From Eucommia ulmoides (taxonomy: Eukaryota > Streptophyta > Magnoliopsida > Garryales > Eucommiaceae): 64,000 nt of DNA. The first letter of the stretch is position 1. Every line of letters begins with the position of its first letter. Positions 39,543-52,189 of this stretch are shown here, piece by piece. The notes under the pieces are model-generated. The model had not been told where the DNA came from and did not search any database. It was given only the letters and a program-made list of their open reading frames with translations. Position numbers and translations under genes: made by a program. The stretch spans positions 47,086,397-47,150,396 of the forward strand of contig CM028330.1 in NCBI GenBank assembly GCA_016647705.1, written 5' to 3'.

Positions 39543-39859
39543 ATGAAGATCTAGGCTACGAGAGGGGCCGAACCTTCAGGTGGAGCCTGAAAAATATGCC
39601 CCTGGCTGGGGTATACTGGTGCTCCATAGGCGAAAGGATGAGGGCCCATTTGGGGTTCATAGTAGACTAATCCCGCGAAGTTTGGGCTGGCATGGTTCGG
39701 ATTCGGCACAGAGTTCTCTATCTCGACACTTGGAGGGTTTCCATTTGGTGATTCAGTCACGGGAGTTCCACTAGACGGGAGAACATGTGCCTCCTGAGGC
39801 CGGCTAAATTCGTTGATCCTTTTCTTCAGCATGTCAATGGTTTCCTGCATACGAGCCAT
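39543..39859 (-). pseudogene. gag: C gag, N-terminal part
   Basis: Starts at MARMQETIDMLKKR (39859) with a coiled-coil opening typical of Ogre/Tat Gag, then a Pro/Ser/Asn-rich stretch (VENSVPNPNH-like, GPHPFAYGAP). One stop lies at 39551-39553 just before the D1 insertion. The frame upstream is open back to a TAG near 39917, so an earlier start is possible. Continues at 36239. Confidence 0.82.
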
Positions 39860-40440
39860 CTGGGCCGCACGGGGAGATTCGGGATTGATTTCTGCCTGGA
39901 GTGAGCCTGGGCCCAGCTATGAGTAAAGACCGGGCTTCAGATGGGTGGAATTGGAATTGCTTTTTTGGGACCAATTTTCCTATCTCGTCTTGTTCTTACA
40001 TCAAACCCATTTATTAGTCCATGTAGGTCTTAAGTAGTCTTAAAACTCATCCGAGTTCAAAATTTTCAATTCCAATAATGACGGATCAAGATAGATAATG
40101 ATTTTTGAAAATTCTTTCGTAGCTTAATCGGTATTGGAAACTTCGAACTCATTTGGCTTTTAAGACTTCCTAAGACATCATCAATTCATCAAGTATGAAA
40201 CCCTTGTCTTGTATCATGGAATCCCAAGGGGATAATATGGATACAAGACGATTGTACTTGTGTCAGAAGGTTTACAACAATATAAAAGCCCAAGAGAAAA
40301 GAAAGAAAAGAAAAGAAGTAGACATCACAACTTATTACCAAAAAAAGAAAAGAAAAAAAAAGCTAGCAAAATAAAATATTACATTTAGACATGAAATGGT
40401 AGGACTTATGTGTATATATTAGGCTCGACCCTCTAATTAT
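39860..40440 (-). other. C 5' leader
   Basis: Between PBS and gag. Non-coding, purine-rich near 40290-40360. No features beyond the PBS were recognised. Confidence 0.6.
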
Positions 40441-40457
40441 TCCCAGCGGAGTCGCCA
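40441..40457 (-). promoter_or_regulatory. C primer-binding site
   Basis: Minus strand TGGCGACTCCGCTGGGA, two bases after the 5' LTR. This is the type known from Ogre elements and assigned there to tRNA-Arg. Confidence 0.78.
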
Positions 40458-40459
40458 GC

Positions 40460-42474
40460 TGACACGCCCCGATTTTCCGAAAAAGAAAAGAATATTAAAT
40501 AATAATTAATAAGTTTAAGGAGAAGGGATTTTTAAAGCGCCGATTTTCTCAAAAAATATACTTAGGCCGTTTTAAAAATAAGGAGTCGCCACCTAACATT
40601 GAGTTTAAATGGAGTGTTAGGTCACCGAATTTTTAGAAAACAATTTAAAAGGCCTAAGTAAAAAATTTGACTCCAAAAACACGGTCAAACCAAAGATTCA
40701 TTTAAAGGCATGGGGGTCGGTTACGCTTCGGGGAAGGTGTTAGGCACCCTAAGACGCCCGTCCGAAAATGGTACCTTATGTCCAATTAGTTTAGTCTGAG
40801 TGTTTTATTTTATTTTGAAATCATTCCCTTCTTATAAATTCTTTTGGGTATTTTTTATAAATAAGGTGAGATAAGTTTTTAGATTTTTGGGAATGTTTCT
40901 CCGGTATAACCTCTAATCGAATATTTAAAGATTCGACAAGGATGGTCCCCGGGGAGTTTATGTAGGTTTCCAAGAGACTTCTTTAATTTAAATAGGTAAA
41001 TTGAAATAGATGAATGAGATTTGAAAATATGAATACAAAACTAACATTTAAATGAGTTTTATTTTTTATGCAAAAGTGACTAAAAAAACTAAATGATTTA
41101 ATTTAAATATGTTGATGTAAACTGATATGAATACGGGAATCGAATAGGGGACACTACGTGAATTAACGTGATTATGCGTGACAATGATTTAATTAAAAAT
41201 ATAAGTGATGCACGTGTCATGACTAGAGGTGAAAAAGTAGTGTGGATTCGTAAAAAATAATAATAATAATAAAAATAAAAAAATAAAAAAATAAAATAAA
41301 AAATAAAAAGTATGTATAAAAATGTTAGTGGTGAAAGTATCCTAAACATGTCGTCTAAATGATAAGAGAAATAAACATGCTAAGTGGATGCGAAAAAAGT
41401 CTACTTTGAGTTTGCCTGATTAATTTAAAGAAATCCCGTTTTGAAATTCCTCAAATTCTATGGATAAGATAATCAAGGGAGGTTCACGGAAACAAATTAG
41501 TTGAAATTAATTTTTTCGATACTTAAAAGAAATCCAACGAAAAGTTTACCGAGGGAAGAGATTTACTAAAACTATTCGTTTCTAAATTCCACTTGAGTCG
41601 GGGAATGGAAACGAGGTCACGGAAAACTCTCCCACAATTTATCGAATCGTCGGATTCACATTAAGGTTCGTAAGGATTAATTACTACAAATAGAAAAGAT
41701 TTTGTTGTTTTTATTATTTATTTATTTATTTATTTTATTCTATTTGCATTTTTGATAACAAGAATAAATCAAATCAAATAAAAATAATACAAAAAAATAA
41801 ATAATAAAAACATCATTCACCTAACGATCGTGGTTAAGTTTAAGCACGAGAAACTCATCCAGACGTTTTCATCGGATTATCGGACGACCTTTCTTTTTTT
41901 GAGTTTTTATTTATGAATTTGTAAATAAAATAAAATATACGGCAATATGGGTGTCCTTGTCTAAACGCTCAAAGGTTCAGATTGAGAGTGGGGAACCTCA
42001 TCCCGGCGTTTTTCATCAAGTCATCAGACTACTAAAAGAAATAAAGTTTGCAAGACTTTAAACTATAGAGATATTTAAATAAACTGAACAATAAAATAAA
42101 AACATACCTATTCTAGGCCAAAAATCCTAATACTCAAACTTTTTCCTAATACTCAAACTTTTTCTCTCTCGCAGACGGCTTCTCGAAAAGTTGTTTGGGA
42201 ATCACTTTTCTAGGGAGTGGCTCATCTCAATTTTTGAATGAATAAACTAGGAGGAGGATGGTCCTATTTATAAGAGAAGATCAGGTGTGAAAAACACTTT
42301 AGGAAACTCTAAAACTAGGTTTGGCCGCTAAAGCCCAGTCCAAATTCGACTGGGAAAGGGTAAAATTGTAAAAATAAACAAGAAAGAAAATTCTGGATAC
42401 AGGGCGCGTGTAAAACACGTGCCTTTACCTCCGCCTTACCGGTTTCGTCACGTGGCAGGAGGGAGAGGTTGGGC

Positions 42475-42513
<39 letters not shown>

Positions 42514-42923
42514 GGTTTTATTTTGTTTACCTGCACGCCGACAAAGGGGCCCCGCCACCCTCTCTCTCTCTTTCTGGCGCTGTGCAAGCAGTGGGTAGAC
42601 GGGCCCCCACGTTTGCTTTGCCCTCTCTCTCTCTTCCCATCAATCTCCCCCCCTCTCTCTCTTTCGGTTTGGACCCAAAGAAGAGGTCCCACCCATTTTC
42701 TCCCATTTCATTTTACTCCCCTTATTTTGCACTCTTTTAATTTCAAACCCCACCATTTTTTCTTCTTCCAATTTCACACCCTTTTCTTTATTTCATTTTT
42801 CTTTTCTCTCTCTTTTTTTTTTTTTTTTTTTTTTTTTGAACAAATGAAATAAAACAAATTCTGCTATAATGTGAAGCATAATTATTTTTATTTTTGCGGA
42901 ACGGTCAAAATGTCGTGTCTACA
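40460..42923 (-). mobile_element. C 5' LTR
   Basis: 2464 bp, colinear with 29660-32212 and clearly similar by eye throughout. TATAAATA on the minus strand at 42272-42265. T-run at 42477-42512. Confidence 0.92.
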
Positions 42924-42928
42924 ATATT

Positions 42929-43229
42929 CAAAACCTCACAAACACTCCAAATATACTTTTATCCGGTAAGGATTAAACCGTTACAAAATTGCTCACAAAA
43001 TAATTCATTACAAAAAGAATTACTACCTCAATCTCCTTATAGAAAGAGACTGAAACCAATTACCCTTAGATTAAATACTCCCAACAGTATTCAATCCGTC
43101 ACTCAACTCACCAATAAAAAATTAACAAGTGATGTTTCTCACTCGGAACTTCTACCATCCCAGATAAATTATAACTCAATTAATATCCCAAAACTAGTGA
43201 TAGAAAAGTGAGATATTCAAAATATGATT
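42929..43229 (-). mobile_element. LTR B1, inverted middle part (right of C)
   Basis: Minus-strand equivalent of about 49490-49840 in B2. Its edge (GAATATCTCAC on the minus strand) is the natural continuation of the plus-strand B1 piece that ends near 29100. Confidence 0.82.
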
Positions 43230-44388
43230 AGCCGCGTGAGTCTCGCCCCAACGTCATTGATTGCACACAATCCAACTCCCTCCCAGGTTATTGAATCGTC
43301 GCGTTGTGTTTACCCTATCGACAATCACAGTTCTAAAACTCCCTCATCACCTCTCCCGAGTGTAAGACGAGGGAATACGTGACTTCCCATCAATGCCGAA
43401 GTCCCCCTCAGCGTCTTAACGATTCTAGGTCACGTGAGTCTTGCCTAACGTCATCGATTGTCCACAATCCAATTCTCTCCCAGGTTATTGAATCATGGCG
43501 TTAGTTTATTCTAGTCCGAATCCAGGATTTGACAAACCCTGTATTCTCATAACATCATTCTCATAACATGATAAACAAATAATACAGCACACATAATCAC
43601 AATAATGAAGAACATCCGCAAACAAAACACATACTCAATTAAACAACGTATTCATAAATTATATTAATAATCCCTAAACAACCTATGTTTAGCTAATGGC
43701 CATAATCATGTATACAATGTAAAATGGTGTAAACATGCACAACAACTACCAAAATGAAAAAAACAACGAAAAGAAATGAGCAACTTAGCCTATATCTGAA
43801 GAATTAGTGCTAGAACCGTCGAACGATCACTTCCCTCTTCATCTTCCACCTCGGGTTGAGAGCTCTCCCTAAAAAATCCCTTATCCTAACCCTAAAATAT
43901 AGCCTAAGGCCTTAGGGGCCAAAGAGATCGGAAGAAAAGAGGAGAAAAGGGCATTTATAGGCTCAAAAATATCGAACAAAATATCTAAATTGTATAGAGG
44001 CCACCCCCTAGGCGGTGGAGTATGTCGGTTAAGGTTCACTGAGGCGATGGAGTTAGCACTAGAGTTGAAAAACATTCGGTGGGGATCATTACCTAGGCGG
44101 TGGGATTTCAGCCAGAATTAGTTTTTCTCTGCATCTTTACCGCAGTGGCGGAGGTTTGGATGCCACGACGGTGGGCTTCCTTCAGAATTTTGACTCCTTG
44201 CTCATTTTTCCACCATTCTCCGATCATTCTCGATACGATTTGATCATTTATGCTCCGATTTCATACCTTTTCACTTCACACACCTATTTTAATACAAAAA
44301 AGAATAAAAATATATTAAAATGTACTAAAACGTACTAAAAAACTAACAATATTTGGTTTGGAAATAGATAAGTAATTTACACCTATCA
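43230..44388 (-). mobile_element. Solo LTR E', uninverted part, TSD GTTTT
   Basis: E-family LTR piece ending ACACCTATCA at 44388, colinear with the E1 LTRs (GGTTATTGAATCG, CTAGTCCGAATCC, CACCTATCA). Followed by GTTTT at 44389-44393, one base from the GTTTG at the far end of the inverted part. Holds an internal duplication of about 190 bp (two GTGAGTCT..GGTTATTGAATC blocks, one split by the breakpoint) and CTAGGCGGTGG motifs near 44000-44100. Confidence 0.8.
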
Positions 44389-44696
44389 GTTTTGTTCCTA
44401 CCTTTAAAGGAATCTTGAGTTTAGTGGGCGCGAATTTCTGTGGGGCTCGAATGACTAGATTAGCCAAGAGTAGCTTAGTGAACCAGTATAAATTTTTAGT
44501 GTGCTGCTATCTTTACATTATTTATTTTTGTTGTTTGGTGTGCACCTAGTTGATTTTATATTTCCGCTATGATATAAAGATAATAATTAATTTAGGATTA
44601 AAATTAATTATTTGAATTTTTTAAGTACTTTTTTCTGATAATTTTTATCTACCCAATTCACCCCCCTCTTGGGTAGCTCACTAGGCCAACAAGGTG

Positions 44697-45059
44697 AACA
44701 TTTGTTTGTTGTTGTAATCAGTTAAAAAGACTCAAAAGGAGCTTAACAAAACAGTGGATAAATTCAACGATATTGAGAGAACTAAACTCGTTGAAAAACC
44801 AATAGTTGCTAAAGCAACTCCTCAATATCACCATGAATATCGTGCTCCCGTATGGAATAATGATTATCCTAAGAAATGTGCTAACATTGCAAGATGTTTT
44901 TATTTTAGAAAGCATGGTCATTTTGAGAAAATGTATTATTTCTTGCATGGTTACCTAGTTGGACCCAGAAATAACTGGATACCAAGGAGAATTTTTTTTT
45001 ATGTACAGGTACAAATGGTAGATTTGATCAATAAAAAATGTACAATGAATATTAAATGA
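44697..45059 (+). pseudogene. gag: A gag, C-terminal part with damaged zinc knuckle
   Basis: Continues the frame of 27710 with no shift once B1 and one AGGTG are removed, apart from a TAA at 44715-44717. At about 44895-44940 CFYFRKHGHFEKMYYF corresponds to a CCHC knuckle (C-x2-C-x4-H-x4-C). The second Cys is Phe and the last Cys is Tyr, so it could not bind zinc. A GPRNNWIP motif follows, like the short GP-x-x-x-WVP segment after the knuckle in Sirevirus Gag-Pol. No integrase or RT comes after it. Confidence 0.78.
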
Positions 45060-46011
45060 AAAGAATGGATTCCGAATTCAATGAACTAATGAGTATGAAT
45101 CAAAATATGCCAAATAGAAAGTTCAAAAAGCAGTAAGCTCAGTATATGGAATCAATTAATGCTTATCCTCAAAGAATGACGAGAAACCAATATAAGAAAA
45201 GGACAACATATAAGTTGGTGGAAAATCACAATGATCGAAAACAACCCAAAGCACCTTAAAGGTAAGAAGATCATCAGTGAACCAATTTAGAAGAAAGCCA
45301 TTGTGCGTAAGAAAGAAATCAAAATGGTAAATCAAGCAAAAAAAGAAAAAAAAATGGTGGATTCAAAGGATAGCAAGCTTGAAATTAGAAGTTCACTAAA
45401 GGTACACACACAAACTGCTCCTAAGAACGAACCAAGTATGTCAAATTTCCTAAAATTCAAATATGTTAATTTTGTTAGGGAGATCGATGCTTCCTATTTT
45501 TTAAATTAGTTTATTTGTGACATGTGGTTGTGTGTGTGAAAATATTTTATAATATAAAAATAATATGTGTGGATCAAAATAAAATATAAAAATTAAGCAA
45601 ATAGATCAAATAGGACAAATTGGCACTTAAGGACAAAATTGTCCCGTCGGTCAATTGGCAGGAACAGAGCCTGCAAAGTGCAGACTCTGCTTTTGTTAGT
45701 CAGCTGACTAGAAAAGTCGGTCAACCAACTGTTACAGGATTAATAACCTTTGAGTATTCATTTCTCTCCCATTTCGAATTCCCCATTTCTCTCTCTAGAA
45801 ACCCTTCAATACTTAAGAGAGTTCCTTCCAAAACTATAAGGGATCTTCAAAGATTAGCTTGGATTAGAAGATTGTGGGCTTGCATATATCATTTTGTAGC
45901 AAGAATTTATCAAAAGGTTAGTTTTCTTTCTTTCTTTAGGGTTTCGGTAGATCTACGATTTAGGCTTCACCCTCTTAAGTTTTTGGGATTTGAATCGCTT
46001 GTTGAAAGAAA
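45060..46011 (+). other. A region between gag and env-like ORF; pol absent
   Basis: Short Lys-rich frames (for example 45303-45509) but no protease, integrase, RT or RNase H motif in any frame. At 45650-45740 it has GTCGGTCAA motifs like those of the A LTR. From about 45760 a pyrimidine-rich leader with a possible short intron (GTTAGT near 45918 to TTTAG near 45938) leads to the env-like region. Confidence 0.55.
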
Positions 46012-47060
46012 ATGCCTAAGCGAATAGTAGAAAAACCATGCCCAGGAAAAGCTATCATACACTTCTTAATTGAAGAAGATGAAGAAAAATATGAAAATGA
46101 ATTCGAGAACAAAAAGTTTGTATGCTTTAAACCTGTTGATTTTGTTAACCTCAAGAAAAAAAATATTGATATTCAAAAGTATATCAACAATATGAGATGC
46201 ACCGATTTTCTTACTCAAAGTAATGAGTGGATACCACATTGAGTAAAAATGTTTTATGATAATCTTACGATCGGTGAAGGATAGTTGAGGTCGTTTGTTA
46301 AAGGTGTGAAAATTAAATTAGATATGGAAGATCTTAGAGAAACTTTGAAGTTTAAAAAGGGAGATGTTCGTCCTTATAATAATATCATATGGCTTGTAGG
46401 ACATCGTAAAAGAATTGAGGTTGCTAGTAAACTTAATTTGGTTGATGGAAAAGTTGGGTCATTATTACTTGAACACTATCTAATTCATGCCATAATTACT
46501 CACTCTATTCTACCTAGATGAGAGAGCCATGCGACCGTTAATGAGTTTGATTTGTATTTACTGAATGAGATTGTCGATGGTAGAAATCTTGATTTGGCTC
46601 ATATCATGTTTGAGCACATAGAATATCAAATGAAAAAAACATCAAGAGTACAAGCCTATGGTGATGCGGTTTAAAGAATATTTTAATACTTTAAAATTGA
46701 GGGTGATCCTGAAGAAAAAGCGCTTCTCACGATGACTCCAGGATGGTTAAATATGAACAATGTATATTTTATGGGGTTCAAGTATAAGAGAAACAGATGG
46801 GTAAAGAAAAAAGGAGAAGAAATTACGAGAATGATTGAGGATGAAGAGGAAGATGAGGAAGAGTTGAGCACAGATCAGAAAATTCACACGCTTTAGAGTC
46901 AATTTGATGACTTCCAACAATACACTAAGGTGCTTGATTCCAAAGTGTCTGGGATACCGGACGATATACTTGAAATGAGGGTATCCATGGAAAGAGGATA
47001 TGGAAGGCTGACAGATATAATGGAAGCTGGGTTCGGAAGAGTCACGCGCAACATGGAATA
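46012..47060 (+). pseudogene. Env-like / plant transposon ORF of element A
   Basis: ORF located where Sireviruses carry an env-like gene, between pol (here lost) and the 3' LTR. From ATG at 46012 the frame shows WIPH, then KMFYDNLTIGEG, FVKGVKIKLDMEDL, a VNEFDLYLLNEIVDGR segment and AHIMFEHIEYQM. This order is that of the domain annotated as 'putative plant transposon protein' (from memory). A Glu/Asp-rich stretch and an amphipathic LQSQFDDFQQ-type coiled coil end it. In-frame stops at about 46240, 46284, 46519, 46672 and 46895 break it. No clear signal peptide or membrane segment remains. Its role is unknown. Confidence 0.62.
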
Positions 47061-47937
47061 AATGTTCCTATTCATAAAAAACCAGCAGTAAAGTATTTAG
47101 CAACAATAAAGTGGTCAGCAGTAGTATAGTGCTCAACAACAATACAATGAGTAGACTTTTTTTGGGGAATAGCAGTCCTTTGGAGGACCGTCAACAATAG
47201 GACCTTCAGGGGTAGGACCATCCACGGTTGTACTATTAGTAGATGCCTTATAGTTCAGGCATACAAGTTGGAGGTCAATACCCACAACCGTCAGCCACTA
47301 GTCTATTGGAGCCATATCATCCGTTTATGGGACAAGATCCCAATTAGAATTTACGCAATATCATATTTTGGCTATGTATTTGAACATGGCTCATCGTAGT
47401 ACTATAGTTTGTAATAGTTAATTTAGGATTTATGGTACTTGATCTAGACTTAATGGATTAAGTGGTATTAGCTTAATATACTGAATTACTATGCTTATCT
47501 AGTAATGATCTTTTATATTTTAATGTTTACTTCTTATGACAATCCACACAAATACTAAAATTGAAAATGTTTTTAATTTTTATTAATAATCTATTTTCAT
47601 AAACTTTTAAAGAAATGTTCTTATAAGAATTTCTATCAAAAGGAAGTAACAAAACAACTTCATTCCGTCCCACTTTTTGAGATGACAAAGGGGGAAAAGT
47701 TGATGTTTACCAAGTAATAGTTGATGTTTAGGATTTGTTCGTCTAAGCATTGGATTGATTAGAGGGAGAAGTTACTAAATTTTTGAACTTATGTTGGGCT
47801 TATATTGAATATTTTTATTATTGTTTACTTATGTTGTCATGTCTATAGTTAAATGAGTTTAAATAAACGTTCTTGGATTTAAGAGGAGCGTGGTTACATT
47901 ATATTTTGAATAAAAAATCAAAGTTAATTGTCATTAT
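47061..47937 (+). other. A 3' untranslated region with internal PPT copy
   Basis: CAACAA/CAGCAG-rich remains of the ORF end (to about 47340), then AT-rich DNA. ACAAAGGGGGAAAAG at 47685-47699 is a second polypurine tract about 250 bp before the real one; extra PPT copies upstream of the 3' LTR are reported for Sireviruses. Confidence 0.6.
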
Positions 47938-47953
47938 CAAAAAGGGGGGAGAT
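47938..47953 (+). promoter_or_regulatory. A polypurine tract
   Basis: CAAAAAGGGGGGAGAT directly before the 3' LTR start TGTTGAACC. Confidence 0.9.
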
Positions 47954-48045
47954 TGTTGAACCCAAGGTTTTGATGAACAACTAAGTATTGATATTTTTGG
48001 TGGAACAAATAGTTTTATCGAGTGTTTCAGATTTATAATTCTATG

Positions 48046-50280
48046 TGTTGATCCTAAGACTTTGATGGACAATTAAAGGTTGATGTTTTTGGTAGAACTA
48101 ACGGTTTGACTAAGTGTTTCAGTTTTTTAGTTCAAAGGATAAAGATATAATGACAAGTAATAAATGGATGCTAAAAGATGATGAAGGATTAAGAGGTTGA
48201 AGAATTTGAAGAACTAGGGGAAAACAACTCAGGTTAAATTTCAACTCTTAATATCTCAATTAGGATCACACACAAAATAAAATATTTTTTATAAATATGT
48301 GTTTTTTATCGGATGCTAATTAGTTAAATTATTTGAGCCTATGTGAAATTCAAAAATAAATATTGATAATTAATTAAAATTGAATTTAAGAATTTAGTGG
48401 AGGTAACCGAGAAATGAAATCGGTTAAAGGGGCGAAACCGTCGATGAGAATGAATTCAAAACAAATTAAGGAGAAGATTCTAGCAGTGGTAAGTCGACAG
48501 GTAAGTCGACCAATGCATAGAATATGGAGTTGCTGAATCTCTCGGTCGACAAGTTGGTCGACCTGAGCTTAAATTGTGAACTCTCTGAATCGATAAGTCG
48601 ACAGGGAGGTCGACCTGTGACAAAAAATATAACTCTTTGAATCTCTAGGTTGATAGATAGGTCAACCGATGGGCGATGGTTTTTTGGCTTGGCTACATTC
48701 TGAATCGAGCGGTCAACCGGTGACCCTTGGTTAATCAACTTATGGCACTATTTCAGGATTTTGTGGAATTCCGGGTTTTATTCTAAAAGTAGTCGTTACT
48801 ACCCGTTTTATAGTTATGATTTGAGAGATATTTTAGGGATTTGATATTATTTGAGATATGCAACATATATTATGAGATCCCTAAAGATTTGGTTCATTAA
48901 GTTTGAACATTTCTTAATTTGGTACATGTAATTCTTTTTATCCTATTTAATTATGATTGAGAAATATTTGGGGGACTTAATTGAGAATTTTAAAAGTCAT
49001 AATTAATTTATTTGAACTAGGATGAAGTCTTTATGATATAAAGGATTTATAAGAGCAATTAAATGTCATAGCAAGTAGGAACTAGTCGTTGGAAAGCTTG
49101 TTTTATTCCCTTTTAAATAGACCTGCGTTTTTCACTTCAAGAGGTGATGAGATATCAATCATTCTGAGCAATTAAGCTCTTGTCATTTTTAAGAGTTATC
49201 ATACTTAAAGTTTTGTGAGAATTGTCTTGAAAATCATTCTTGAGATATTGAAGAAAATTATTGTTGATCACCGATTTGAAATTGCATTGCTTTATTCGGT
49301 GGAATCCTAGTGAGCTCATTTTAAATTACTTGTTATTAATTGTTGCTTGATTTTATTATTTATTATTTGGATTTTGATCTTTGAAATTGTTTTCCAAATT
49401 TTTTATTGAAAAATATTTTTGAAACAATTTCTTGAGAAATCTGATTACGTGCTCAATTACGTGCTACCCAATTTTTGTGTAAAATCAGATTTTGAATATC
49501 TCATTTGTCTATCATTAGTTTTACGATATTAATTGAGTTCTAATTTATTTGGGGTGGTAGAAGTTTCGAGTGGAAAAATCACTTATTAATTATTTGTAAT
49601 TGGTGAGTTGAGTGTCGGATTAGATACTACTGAGAGTGTCTAAACAGGGGTAGCTGGGTTTAATATCTTCCGGTAAAGAGATTCAAGTTTTGATCTTTTC
49701 CTAATGTATAAAAAGATTAGGTGTTAATTCTTCCTTAATTGAATTTGTGAGTGATTTTGTAAAGATTTTATCCTTAGCTAGGAAAATGATAGTTGGAGTG
49801 TTTTTGTGAGGTTTTGATTTTTGAGCCTAAGGTATAAAAAGAATTAGGTCGTGATTCTCCCTGTAATAGAATTAGGTTATTCTTGAGCTTATAAAAAGTA
49901 GAGGTTATTCCTGAACCCGAGAAAAAGAATTTGTAAAGAATAATTATGAGCCTGTGAAAAGAATCTTTGTGAGGGTTTGGTTTCTACCTTTAAAGGGATA
50001 TTGAGTTTAGTGGGTACGAATCTCCGTGGGGCTTAGAGGACTGGACTAGCCAAGAGTAGCTTGGTGAATCACGATATATCATGGTGTATTGCTTTATTTA
50101 TTTTACTTATATTGTTATTTCGTGTGCACCTAGTTGATAACACATATCCGTTGCTATAAAGATAATAATTAATTTTAGAATAAAATTAATTGTTTGAATT
50201 TTTGAAGTGTTATTATTATTTTGATAATTTTTTAATACTACCCAATTTACCCCCCTCTTGGGTATCTCACTGGGCCAACA
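48046..50280 (+). mobile_element. Solo LTR B2, TSD CCATG (both copies mutated)
   Basis: TGTTGATCC...GGGCCAACA, 2235 bp, the only complete B copy here. The flanks are CTATG (48041-48045) and CCATA (50281-50285). The uninterrupted A 5' LTR reads CCATG at the same place (about 25008), so each flank differs from the original by one C-to-T or G-to-A change. GTCGAC array at about 48488-48665. Confidence 0.92.
48488..48730 (+). repeat. GTCGAC-pair array inside LTR B2
   Basis: Four units as in B1 and B3; the first three keep intact GTCGAC sites, the fourth has decayed to TTGATAG..GTCAACC. Confidence 0.82.
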
Positions 50281-52189
50281 CCATACATTTGATTAAGAAG
50301 AAGATTTGATTAAGAAAACATAAAAGGTGCAAGATGGATATAATGAAGATATGAAGAGTTTTGGAGACATTGAAAAAAATAGGTGAAAATAACTCTTTAC
50401 TTATACACTCTTAATGCAACCTGAATTAGGATCACACACGACACTTAAAATGAGGTAATTCTACATGTGTCATGATAAGAAGTGATAAGTTTAAGAACCT
50501 AAAATGAGATATTGTATGTGCTCCTTGTGTGAAATGATTTTGATAATTGACCTAACTGAAAATTTTATTTTAAAATATAAAACATTGTGTTTTTGGGTCA
50601 ATTCAGTCAATTGAGAAAAGAAATCGGTAAACCAAATCAAACAGTGGATTTTGGAGTTAAAAAGAAGTGTTATTGATCCAGTCGGTCAACTGAATGAAGA
50701 GGCTCAATCAATCATTTGTAATAGTAGTTGAGATAGGTAAGAAAGTGAGCACACTAGTCCAATCAGTTAATCAAATATAGAGGGTCAATCAACCGTTAGA
50801 GTCAGTAGATGAAATGGTGGAAAAGTGGAAGACACTGATCCAATCGGTTGACCAACTAAGCATGTTTGGTCAACCGACAGGTGTAGTGCTAATGGTTAAA
50901 TGAGAGCTGGCACAGGTCGGTCAACCGATCGATATAAATTGGTCAACCAACTGATTTAGTTAGGATTTCAGCTGATTTGGTCTCTTGGTAAAAAAAAAAA
51001 AAAACTATCCATTCTTTTATGATTCCAAGAGAGGGATTTGGGAGATTTGTATATATTTCAGATATGAACAACCTATTATGTGATCCCTATTGATATAGTT
51101 CATATATTTTGAGACTCTCTTAATTTAAATGATCTAATATTTCCTATTTCTACGGCTTTATATTGAGAATAGGATTATGGACTTAAATGAGTGATTTGAA
51201 AGTTATTCTTATGTAGAAAATACTTGAAATGAAAGGTAATAATATATAGGATCTTAGAGTGTCATTTTATGGCATATCTTTGAAAAAGTAGCCGTTGGAG
51301 GGCTAGTTATTGGTCAATTAATAGAGACCTGTGGGAATTGAATAAAACACATTAAGAACAATCAGTTTGAGCTTTTATAAGAGTGAGATTTACACTAAGA
51401 TTTTTACGAGAGATTTGTTATAAGTTATAGATATAAAGCGCTTGTTGTTTGTCGTCCCCGATTTGAGTTCTACTTTCTACATTGTCATTACCTTCCGTGT
51501 TTTCTCGGTAAGATCTATCTAATCTTTTTAATTCTCTTTAAATTTTTATTTATATTGATTGCTTGGCATAGGATTGATAGAAAAATCATTTTTGCACTTA
51601 AAATCCTGAAAATCTTTTTAAGCTTTTTTGTTTGTTTATCTTATTAGGTGCTAAATTTGTTCTACCCATATTATTTATTAATAAAATTTGAATTATCTCA
51701 TATTCTATCTATCATAGAGTAATTATTTCGAATATTAATTGAGTATATTCGTATTGAGGTGGTAGAAGCTCCTTGTAGGAATAAACTCATATTTTTTTTA
51801 TATTTCTAAGTTTGAGTGGATTAGACACATTTGAGATGATGTCTAATCAGGGTAGTTAGGTTTCGATCTTTTTCCTTTGAAAAAAGATTAGGATTTGATA
51901 TTTATCCTGGTAAAAAGGTTAGGTTATTATTTTTCCGTTGAAAATAACTATGTTTTGATTCATCCTGTAATTTGTAAAGGTTCATCATTCTCGATGAAAA
52001 GGATAAGTGAGAAAGAGTTAGCTTTATCTTTAGCCTAGTAAAAAGATAGGGTTCATCCTTGACTCGTGAAAATAGGTAAATTATAAAGGTTGATTTTGTG
52101 CCTGTAAAAGAATCATGAATTGTAAGGGTTTGGTTCCTACTTGGTAAATGAATTAAGGGGTTAGTGGATTGTAAATCTCTATGGAGCTC

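Noticed and set aside
46012-47060. Env-like region considered as a host gene
   Set aside because: It sits between gag and the PPT/3' LTR of element A in the right orientation and is broken by at least five stops.
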